From positions 1-5,007 of the forward strand of contig PXAQ01000228.1 of the NCBI GenBank assembly GCA_003567095.1: 5,007 nt of DNA, given 5' to 3'. Positions 1 to 5,007 of the stretch are shown here, one piece after another; position 1 is the stretch's first letter, and each line of letters opens with the position of its first letter. The notes below the pieces were generated by a model, which ran no database searches, was not told the origin of the DNA, and worked only from the letters and a program-made list of their open reading frames with translations. This stretch comes from Phycisphaerae bacterium (GTDB lineage Bacteria; Planctomycetota; Phycisphaerae; Sedimentisphaerales; Anaerohalosphaeraceae). Made by a program: the position numbers and the translations under genes.

Positions 1-1
1 A

Positions 2-526
2 AAGGCCGTGCTCGAGCGGTTCAGCAAGAAATACGGAAAACGCGGCGCGGCCATCACCGCGGTCGATCTGGTCCGCGGACTGGCCCGGCTGGTCGGCTTT
101 GACTTGATTTCCGTTGAGGGTGCAACCGGATATATCGATACCAATTATGCCGGCAAGGGGCAGGCCGCGATTGATGCGCTGGAAAAGTATGACCTTGTGT
201 TTGTGCATATCGAGGCCCCGGACGAAGCCGGCCACAGCGGCAATCCCCAGCATAAGAAACATGCCATCGAGCGGATTGACAAATGCATCGTCGGCCCGGT
301 CTATGAGGCGCTTAAGAAGTACGATTTCTATCGCATTCTCGTGATGCCTGACCATCCCACGCCGATCGAATTGCGCTCGCACAGTGCCGATCCGGTTCCC
401 TTTGCGCTGGCCGGGGCGGGGGTCAAAGGGGTGCTGCAGCAGCCGTTTGGCGAACGCTACAGTCGTGAATCGGGCTTGACCATCGAAAAAGGCTCCGACA
501 TGATGGAGTTTTTTCTTAAAATTTGA
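2..526 (+). CDS. apgM: Cofactor-independent phosphoglycerate mutase family protein (ApgM-like / proposed homoserine kinase), C-terminal part
   Basis: The reading frame is open from the left edge (base 1 is the last base of a split codon) to TGA at 524-526, giving about 174 C-terminal residues of a family usually near 400 residues. It is a cytosolic metalloenzyme of the alkaline phosphatase superfamily. Visible signatures are HIEAPDEAGH at 206-235, which supplies metal-binding Asp/His residues, then an acidic AIERID helix, then DHPTP at 350-364 followed by RSHS and DPVPF, the conserved C-terminal metal/active-site block. ApgM proper interconverts 2- and 3-phosphoglycerate without bisphosphoglycerate. 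A closely related bacterial subgroup is a proposed homoserine kinase of threonine synthesis, often beside hom or lysC. The upstream neighbours that would decide are outside the window, so the family is firm and the substrate is not. The GTG at base 8 is an internal valine, not the start. Confidence 0.88.
   Translation, partial: KAVLERFSKKYGKRGAAITAVDLVRGLARLVGFDLISVEGATGYIDTNYAGKGQAAIDALEKYDLVFVHIEAPDEAGHSGNPQHKKHAIERIDKCIVGPVYEALKKYDFYRILVMPDHPTPIELRSHSADPVPFALAGAGVKGVLQQPFGERYSRESGLTIEKGSDMMEFFLKI
485..514 (+). terminator. Weak hairpin plus T-run at the 3' end of the ApgM-like gene
   Basis: CTCC at 493-496 can pair with GGAG at 505-508 around an 8-nt loop, and TTTTTT follows at 509-514. 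The A-run at 486-490 could pair with the T-run, leaving GG bulged. The arrangement looks like an intrinsic terminator, but the GC stem is only 4 bp and the whole element lies inside the last codons of the gene. It may simply be coding sequence (the codons around DMMEFF). Low confidence. Confidence 0.2.
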
Positions 527-551
527 TTTTTTTCAAAATCCCTGTTATAAT
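523..551 (+). promoter_or_regulatory. Sigma70-type promoter with extended -10, for the S49-like gene
   Basis: TTGATT at 523-528 (4 of 6 matches to TTGACA) is followed by a 17-bp spacer and a perfect TATAAT at 546-551. TG at 543-544, one base upstream of the -10, makes it an extended -10 element. The -35 box overlaps the TGA stop of the preceding gene (524-526). Transcription should begin near 557-559, leaving a leader of roughly 148 nt before the ATG at 706. The surrounding DNA is locally very AT-rich compared with the flanking genes. I recognise no riboswitch or operator in the leader. It contains an 8-bp direct repeat, CCGGATGC, at 576-583 and 605-612. Confidence 0.75.
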
Positions 552-693
552 AGATTTATACTTGCCAAAGAATCGCCGGATGCGTGAATCTAATGAACTT
601 GGATCCGGATGCAATGGTATAACAGTAGAGCGGCAAATTACGGCCTCACGGCGCGGGCCATGTAAAAAGACATATTCACAAAACGCCTATTAC

Positions 694-699
694 AGGGGA
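694..699 (+). promoter_or_regulatory. Shine-Dalgarno site that fixes the start of the S49-like gene
   Basis: AGGGGA at 694-699 lies 6 nt before the ATG at 706, which is normal spacing. It abuts the other in-frame ATG at 700, too close for that codon to be used with this site. The frame is also open upstream through ATG 580 to TTG 523, but only the start at 706 puts the hydrophobic signal sequence at the N-terminus. Confidence 0.75.
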
Positions 700-705
700 A
701 TGTAT

Positions 706-2262
706 ATGAAAGTTACGGCACTTATTCCGGTCCTTATTATCGTCCTGGCGTGCAGCGGATTTGCGGACACGTTCGTACATAAGGAAACAGGGGATGTCTT
801 TTACGGTTTCCAGACACAGCGGCGCGGCCAGGGAAAGATGGTGGTCTATCACAGCGAAGAGAAAAAGATGATCACCATCAATGAAGATGAGTATGACATC
901 ACTCTGGACGGCCGCGGGCGACACGATACGATTATCCGCATACCGATTCGCCAGGAAGAAGCGCTCATCTCAAAAGGTGTTTCCGAACGGATCGCTGAGA
1001 TCATTATTGAGGCTTCCAACCGGGGGCCCCAATTCATTCTGATTGAGATTGACTCGCCCGGCGGACGCGGCGAATACATCAGGACAATCGTTGATGCCAT
1101 CCAGCAAACGACTAACTGTCCGGTGGTGACCTACATCTCCGGCGGCCAATTCTCCGGGGTCTATTCGGCGGCTGCATTGATCGCCTTGGCCGGGGACGAA
1201 GTTTATATCGCCCCGACCGCCTCTATCGGCGCCGTCGGGCCGATGGCCGAGGGGTATAGGCCCGAGGAGTTCTCCACGTTTTTGCGTCTTTACAGTTCCG
1301 ATGCCCTGGCTGGATATTCCGGCTATGCGGCCGGTCTTGTCGAGCGGGAAGAGTTGAGACCGATTGCGCGGGCGCTGGTGGATAAATCTGTTTCGGTGGT
1401 GGAAGTTGTCGACCGTGACGACAGGACGCTGTTTGTGGAGCGCGACAACCGTCAGCCGACACAGACGATAGTGCGCACGCTCGCTGAAGGGGTTTCGCTG
1501 TCGCGTTCGGATTATGAAGAGGGGGTCATGCCGGCTGATGTGTTAGGGCGTGTGCTGATGCTCTCGGCCTCTGATGCGGTGCGTATCGGACTGGTCGACG
1601 CCCAGGCCGCCTCCGTTGACGAGATTGCCCGGGTGCGGCAAATCGAGGAGCCCCGATTCAGGCCGGCCGGCGATATCGACGCGGCCGTTCGCCGATTTAC
1701 CGCCGCACGCCGGACCATCGGACAGGGGCTGGCGGCTATTGCCCAAATGGAAGAGTATTCAGCCACACTCGAAGATCAAATCTCGCGCGTCGAGGACCAC
1801 CTGCGTACCGGTACGGTGATGCGTGAGGTCAGACGCGATGAACAACCCTCGCGCATCCCGCGAAGGGGACGGGTCACAATGCCCCAGAGGCAGTTTGACA
1901 ATTTTTACGGATTTGATTTCCAGGACCCCGATTTTACGCGTGATCAGAGAAGACGCATAGACCGTTCGGCGCGGGCTCGCGGCCGAGTTGCTGAATCGGA
2001 ACGGATTGTGACCGATCAGCCCATGATGAGTCTGGAGATTCTGCTTAATGAGCAGGTGGTCGTCCTGCAAAACCTGATTGCCGAATACCGCAGGGTCTTG
2101 GCACAGGCGCGCCGCTGGCCCGGCGCGTTGCCGCCGGAATTGCCGCTGCGAACGCTGGAACGAAATATGGAATCGGCTTCGGCGCAGTTGGACAGTATTC
2201 AGCGGTTTCCATTTCAGTTCCATCAGCAACAGCAGCGTCGCGCGCCTGTTCACGGATATTAA
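706..2262 (+). CDS. Exported S49/NfeD-like (ClpP/crotonase-fold) protein with an unrecognised C-terminal region
   Basis: 518 residues. The start at 706 is chosen for its Shine-Dalgarno site and because residues 1-20 form a signal peptide: Lys2, a hydrophobic core, then GFA before Asp21 for signal peptidase I; Cys16 in VLAC is a possible lipobox alternative. Residues 21-75 look like a small beta-rich region. Residues about 76-315 resemble the S49/NfeD serine-protease fold: ILIEIDSPGG (111-120), a ClpP-like oxyanion-loop motif; ISGG; then YSAAALIALAGDEVYI with Ser154 in the nucleophile position; SIGA at 173-176; ARALVD; and GRVLMLSASDAVRIGLVDA near 281-299, like the end of NfeD protease domains. 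No lysine occurs between Ser154 and Lys227, so the usual Ser-Lys dyad may be absent. Residues 320-518 are Arg/Glu/Gln-rich, with predicted helices at about 334-380 and 440-505 and a QQQQ tail, and I do not recognise them. No C-terminal membrane or OB domain of classical NfeD is present. Protease activity is unproven. Confidence 0.72.
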   Translation: MKVTALIPVLIIVLACSGFADTFVHKETGDVFYGFQTQRRGQGKMVVYHSEEKKMITINEDEYDITLDGRGRHDTIIRIPIRQEEALISKGVSERIAEIIIEASNRGPQFILIEIDSPGGRGEYIRTIVDAIQQTTNCPVVTYISGGQFSGVYSAAALIALAGDEVYIAPTASIGAVGPMAEGYRPEEFSTFLRLYSSDALAGYSGYAAGLVEREELRPIARALVDKSVSVVEVVDRDDRTLFVERDNRQPTQTIVRTLAEGVSLSRSDYEEGVMPADVLGRVLMLSASDAVRIGLVDAQAASVDEIARVRQIEEPRFRPAGDIDAAVRRFTAARRTIGQGLAAIAQMEEYSATLEDQISRVEDHLRTGTVMREVRRDEQPSRIPRRGRVTMPQRQFDNFYGFDFQDPDFTRDQRRRIDRSARARGRVAESERIVTDQPMMSLEILLNEQVVVLQNLIAEYRRVLAQARRWPGALPPELPLRTLERNMESASAQLDSIQRFPFQFHQQQQRRAPVHGY

Positions 2263-2291
2263 TCAAATCGTTCGACCCTGCCGCCGCGACA

Positions 2292-3752
2292 TTAGATTTG
2301 TGGTTCTGCCAGGCTTGCAATGTTCAGAGTTCGGGCGGCGGTGGTTTCATCGAGACGGCCGACGGGTGTGCTCATTGGGGCGTTTTTCAGGCGATCCGGG
2401 TCTGTTTCTGCTGTCTGCGCCAGCTTGATCATGGCTTCAATAAAGCCGTCTATCGTCTCTTTGCTTTCGCACTCGGTCGGCTCAATCATCAGCGCTTCTT
2501 TAACGATCAGCGGAAAATACATCGTCGGCGGATGAAAGCCGGCGTCGATTAACCCCTTCGCCAGATCCAGCGCGGTAACGCCGTGCCGGGTTTGGCGCGA
2601 TGCGCTGAGGACGCATTCGTGCTTGCAGGTCTGCGGGTAGGGCACATCATAATAGCGGCGCAGCTTTTCCTTGATGTAGTTGGCGTTCAGGACGGCGTTT
2701 TCGGCCACACGCTGCAGTCCCTGGCGCCCGGCCATCAGGACATAGACATACGCTCGCAGAACGACGGCAAAGTTGCCGTAAAACGGGGCGATGTAGCCGA
2801 TGCTCTTGGGGCGGTCGTAATCGAGGGCAAGGGTGCCGTCCTGGCGTTTAATGACCGTCGAGACCGGCAGATAGTCGACGAGTTTCTGGAGCACGCCGAC
2901 CGGCCCGGCGCCGGGGCCGCCGCCGCCGTGGGGTGTAGCGAATGTCTTGTGCAGGTTCAGATGCACGATGTCAAAGCCCAAATCGCCGGGACGGACCTTG
3001 CCAACGATGGCGTTCAGATTCGCCCCGTCGTAGTAGGTCAGCCCGTCGACGCTGTGAATAAGATCGCAGATTTCCTTGACGTGCGGGTTGAACAGCCCCA
3101 GCGTATTGGGGCTGGTCAGCATCAGCCCGGCCACCTCGTCGCTGAGCAACTCCTTCAACGCCGCCATCGACATCACGCCGGTCTCGTCGCTGGGCACGGT
3201 CTTGACGGTATAGCCGGCGATCGCGGCGCTGGCCGGGTTGGTGCCGTGGGCGCTGTCCGGGGCCAGAATGATGCGTTTTTTGTTGCCGCGGTCGCGGTGG
3301 TAGGCCGCCATTATCATAATGCCCGTCAGTTCGCCGTGCGCTCCGGCCATCGGCTGCATCGTAAAGGCGCTCATCCCGCAGATTTCACGCAGCAGCATAT
3401 CCATCTCGTAGAGCACTTCCAGTGCGCCCTGGGTCAGCATCCCGCCGCCGCGTAGCTGAGGCAAAAGGGGGTGCAAATGGGCAAAGCCCGGATACGACGC
3501 GATCCGATCACAGACCTTGGGATTATACTTCATCGTGCACGAGCCAAGCGGATAAAAATTAGTATCCACGCCGAAGTTCCGCCGCGACAATTCGGTAAAA
3601 TGCCGCACCACATCCAGCTCACTCAGCTCCGGCAGGGCGGCGTCGTTGTCTCGCAGCAAATCCTGCTGCAAATGCACGCTCGTCGGCACATCACTGGCCG
3701 ACACCCGCAGGCCCCGACGCCCCGGCACACTCTTTTCAAACACCAGCTTCAT
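2292..3752 (-). CDS. gcvPB: Glycine dehydrogenase (decarboxylating) subunit 2, P-protein beta chain
   Basis: 486 residues, complete, and the usual length for the separate C-terminal half of the P-protein. With GcvPA it forms a heterotetramer that binds glycine on PLP, releases CO2 and loads the aminomethyl group on lipoyl-H-protein, in the cytosol. Signatures in order: NFYPLGSCTMKYNP (65-78), GALEVLYEM near 109, TMQPMAGAHGE (131-141), DSAHGTNPASA (166-176), TSPNTLGLF (213-221), YYDGANLNAIVGKVRPGD (240-257), and the PLP-lysine block HLNLHKTFATPHGGGGPG with Lys269 (codon at 2948-2946). The C-terminus carries EPTECESKE and the family's STPVGRLDE segment. The ATG at 3752 has AGGAAA 6 nt upstream. 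Its TAA at 2294-2292 faces the convergent S49-like gene across 29 bp. gcvPA lies upstream on the same strand but is separated by a 177-bp repeat-bearing spacer. Confidence 0.96.
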   Translation of the reverse strand: MKLVFEKSVPGRRGLRVSASDVPTSVHLQQDLLRDNDAALPELSELDVVRHFTELSRRNFGVDTNFYPLGSCTMKYNPKVCDRIASYPGFAHLHPLLPQLRGGGMLTQGALEVLYEMDMLLREICGMSAFTMQPMAGAHGELTGIMIMAAYHRDRGNKKRIILAPDSAHGTNPASAAIAGYTVKTVPSDETGVMSMAALKELLSDEVAGLMLTSPNTLGLFNPHVKEICDLIHSVDGLTYYDGANLNAIVGKVRPGDLGFDIVHLNLHKTFATPHGGGGPGAGPVGVLQKLVDYLPVSTVIKRQDGTLALDYDRPKSIGYIAPFYGNFAVVLRAYVYVLMAGRQGLQRVAENAVLNANYIKEKLRRYYDVPYPQTCKHECVLSASRQTRHGVTALDLAKGLIDAGFHPPTMYFPLIVKEALMIEPTECESKETIDGFIEAMIKLAQTAETDPDRLKNAPMSTPVGRLDETTAARTLNIASLAEPQI

Positions 3753-3758
3753 ATTTGA

Positions 3759-3764
3759 TTTCCT
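3759..3764 (-). promoter_or_regulatory. Shine-Dalgarno site of gcvPB
   Basis: On the minus strand AGGAAA (3764-3759) sits 6 nt before the ATG at 3752-3750. A second AGGAAA copy lies farther upstream at about 3779-3774 in the same A-rich, GGAAA-repeating stretch. gcvPB thus has its own ribosome site and is not translationally coupled to gcvPA. Confidence 0.6.
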
Positions 3765-3794
3765 GTTTCCAAATTTCCTATTTCATATTTTCTT

Positions 3795-3893
3795 GCCACA
3801 GAGGACACAGAGAGCAATTTTTAATTCATAGTTTTGAATTTTGAATTAAACTCAAAATTAGGACTTTTTTATTTTCTTTGTGCACTCTGTGGC
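3795..3893. repeat. Imperfect inverted repeat (GCCACAGAG arms) around an AT-rich core
   Basis: The left arm, 3795-3812, reads GCCACAGAGGACACAGAG. The right arm, 3876-3893, read on the other strand, gives GCCACAGAGTGCACAAAG. They match at 15 of 18 positions, with the outer 9 identical. The 63-bp core is almost pure A/T. It contains a perfect 9-bp inverted repeat (3820-3828 with 3842-3850, core TTAATTCA/TGAATTAA) and a tandem TTTTGAA pair (3832-3845). Similar CCACAGAG/ACACAGAG strings recur between genes in many environmental bacterial genomes, from general recollection and not checked here. No transposase gene or clear target-site duplication is visible, so it is best called an intergenic repeat, possibly a small non-autonomous element. 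Confidence 0.6.
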
Positions 3894-3894
3894 T

Positions 3895-3920
3895 AAAAAA
3901 GCGATGGGCTAAAGCCCATC
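3895..3920 (-). terminator. GC hairpin plus T-run just after gcvPA; REP-like palindrome
   Basis: GATGGGCT at 3903-3910 and AGCCCATC at 3913-3920 are perfect 8-bp arms with a 2-nt centre (in RNA more likely 7 bp with a 4-nt loop). Read on the minus strand, the stem is followed after GC by TTTTTT (3900-3895), the form of an intrinsic terminator. It begins 9 nt after the gcvPA stop. The same palindrome with flanking CTAC also looks like a dispersed REP-type element, so termination may be a secondary property. If it works, gcvPB expression would depend on read-through or on a promoter inside the spacer, where I find no convincing one. Confidence 0.6.
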
Positions 3921-3929
3921 CTACAGAAT

Positions 3930-5006
3930 TTACAAAATCGCTTCCAGTTCCTCGGCCAGCATTCCGATTTGCTGTTTGGTGCGTTTTTCGGTCACGGCAA
4001 TCAGGATGGAGTTGTCCATTCCCTTATAGTAGCGGCTCAGCGGGAAACCCGCGGCGTAGCCTTTTTCGATCAGTTTGGCGGCGACAGCGGCCGCATCGCA
4101 GGGCAGATCCAGCACGAATTCATTAAAGAACCACTTGGCGTGAAAATGCGGCCGCACCCCGGGAATAGCCGTCAGCCGCTGATAGGCATAGCTGGCCTTG
4201 TCCGCGCAAAGTTGGGCAGTCTGCTTAAGGCCCTCTTTGCCCAGCAGGCTCACGTAAATCAGCGCCACCAGCGCACACAGCGCCTCATTGGAGCAGATGT
4301 TCGAGGTTGCCTTGTCGCGTCGGATGTGCTGTTCGCGCGTTTGCAGCGTCAGCACAAACCCGCGGCGTCCCTGGTTATCGGTTGTCTGGCCGACGATTCG
4401 CCCGGGAAGCTGTCGGACATACTGCTTGCGCGTGGCCATGAACCCCAGATACGGCCCGCCGAACGACATCGGCAGCCCCAGGCTCTGTCCTTCACCGGTG
4501 ACAATATCAGCCCCCATCGCGCCGGGTGTCTTGAGAATCCCCAGAGAAATCGGATAACACGACGCAATCAGCAGGGCGCCCTTGTCGTGGGCCGCCTGTG
4601 CCAGGTCGCTGACGTCATCGATGCATCCAAAGAACGTCGGGTTCTGCACCAGTACCGCGGCGGTCTTGTCGTCCAGCGCCGCCAGAATCGCCTCCCGATT
4701 GGCCAGTCCGTTGGCGTTGGTCGTTTCGATCAGCTCGATGTTCAGGTTGCGCGTGTAGGAATGAATCATCACCCGGTAAATCGGGTTCAGCGAATCGTCC
4801 AAGATGATCTTGTTTCGCCGTGTAATCCGCAGCGCCATCATCATCGCCTCATACAGCGCCGTGCCGCCGTCATACATCGAGGCATTGGACGCTTCCATCT
4901 CTGTCAGTCGGCAGATCATCGACTGGAATTCATAAATCGCCTGCAGCGTACCCTGTGAAATCTCCGGCTGGTAGGGCGTGTAGGCCGTGTAAAACTCCGA
5001 CCGGCC
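3930..5006 (-). CDS. gcvPA: Glycine dehydrogenase (decarboxylating) subunit 1, P-protein alpha chain, N-terminus missing
   Basis: The frame runs in from the right edge (base 5007 is part of a split codon) to TAA at 3932-3930, giving 358 residues. The family is about 440-450 residues, so roughly 90 N-terminal residues lie outside. The ATG at 4919 is internal: family sequence continues upstream of it (RSEFYTAYTPYQPEISQGTL). Further signatures, numbered from the window edge, are SMYDGGTALYEA (about 43-54), NPTFFG (122-127), GEGQSLGLPMSFGGP (171-185), LPGR (200-203), RGFVLTLQTREQHIRR (215-230) and ATSNIC (233-238). This PLP-fold-like subunit lacks the cofactor lysine and pairs with GcvPB to make the glycine-decarboxylating P-protein. 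It is transcribed leftward, ahead of gcvPB. No frameshift or internal stop is seen. Confidence 0.96.
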   Translation of the reverse strand, partial: GRSEFYTAYTPYQPEISQGTLQAIYEFQSMICRLTEMEASNASMYDGGTALYEAMMMALRITRRNKIILDDSLNPIYRVMIHSYTRNLNIELIETTNANGLANREAILAALDDKTAAVLVQNPTFFGCIDDVSDLAQAAHDKGALLIASCYPISLGILKTPGAMGADIVTGEGQSLGLPMSFGGPYLGFMATRKQYVRQLPGRIVGQTTDNQGRRGFVLTLQTREQHIRRDKATSNICSNEALCALVALIYVSLLGKEGLKQTAQLCADKASYAYQRLTAIPGVRPHFHAKWFFNEFVLDLPCDAAAVAAKLIEKGYAAGFPLSRYYKGMDNSILIAVTEKRTKQQIGMLAEELEAIL

Positions 5007-5007
5007 C

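Noticed and set aside
552..705. Riboswitch in the leader of the S49-like gene
   Set aside because: I could not fit any known aptamer core, and the helices found are short (4-5 bp), so no class is called.
1759..2253. 164-codon minus-strand open frame within the S49-like gene
   Set aside because: It overlaps the exported protein's C-terminal region entirely, has no recognisable motif, and contains frequent Arg/Leu runs typical of antisense frames.
2583..3455. 290-codon open frame on the + strand inside gcvPB
   Set aside because: It is fully antisense to a gene with unmistakable P-protein motifs. Its translation is Ala/Gly/Val/His-rich with no recognisable family, as expected from the reverse of a GC-rich coding frame.
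3825..3855. Possible minus-strand promoter for gcvPB (TTGAGT at 3855-3850, TATGAA at 3830-3825)
   Set aside because: The spacer is 19 bp, both boxes are only 4 of 6 matches, and in such AT-rich DNA this degree of match is expected by chance.
3753..3929. CRISPR array or tRNA in the repeat-bearing spacer
   Set aside because: The repeats are inverted and not regularly spaced direct repeats, and no cloverleaf can be drawn.
3930..4919. gcvPA starting at the ATG of 4919
   Set aside because: Conserved GcvPA sequence continues in frame upstream to the window edge, so the gene is truncated by the window and that Met is internal.
3969..4958. 329-codon open frame on the + strand opposite gcvPA
   Set aside because: It mirrors gcvPA codons, is Arg/Gln/His-rich, has no clear ribosome site and shows no domain. 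Treated as a shadow despite its length.

Overview
The window holds four protein-coding genes, two cut by its edges, in a moderately GC-rich bacterial genome. Two genes read rightward (an ApgM-family enzyme, then a secreted S49/NfeD-like protein) and two read leftward (gcvPB, with gcvPA upstream of it). The bacterial promoter, Shine-Dalgarno sites, two-gene P-protein and short repeated-looking AT-rich intergenic DNA fit a planctomycete of the Phycisphaerae type or a related environmental lineage. That placement is an inference from style and gene content, since no rRNA or other marker is present.

Layout: (1) bases 2-526, + strand, C-terminal part of a cofactor-independent phosphoglycerate mutase-family protein (ApgM, or the related proposed homoserine kinase). 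(2) Bases 527-705, a gap with a near-consensus sigma70-type promoter (TTGATT, 17 bp, TATAAT with an extended -10 TG) whose -35 box overlaps the previous stop codon, followed by a leader of about 150 nt. (3) Bases 706-2262, + strand, a 518-residue exported protein with a ClpP/crotonase-fold S49/NfeD-like domain and an unrecognised charged, helical C-terminal region. It keeps the SPGG motif and a candidate serine nucleophile but lacks a lysine where the family's general base is expected. (4) A 29-bp convergent gap. (5) Bases 2292-3752, - strand, complete gcvPB. (6) Bases 3753-3929, an AT-rich spacer with an imperfect inverted repeat built on GCCACAGAG, small AT palindromes, and a perfect GC hairpin plus T-run resembling an intrinsic terminator for gcvPA. 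(7) Bases 3930-5006, - strand, gcvPA without its N-terminus.

The two gcvP genes encode the subunits of the glycine cleavage P-protein, which decarboxylates glycine with PLP and passes the aminomethyl group to lipoylated H-protein. The ApgM-family gene is unrelated central or amino-acid metabolism. The S49-like gene appears to be an independent transcription unit with its own strong promoter. I see no CRISPR array, RNA gene, phage or transposase gene, and no convincing new multi-gene system. The points most worth a second look are the degenerate-looking S49/NfeD-like protein and the repeat/terminator-laden spacer that splits the gcvPA-gcvPB pair.
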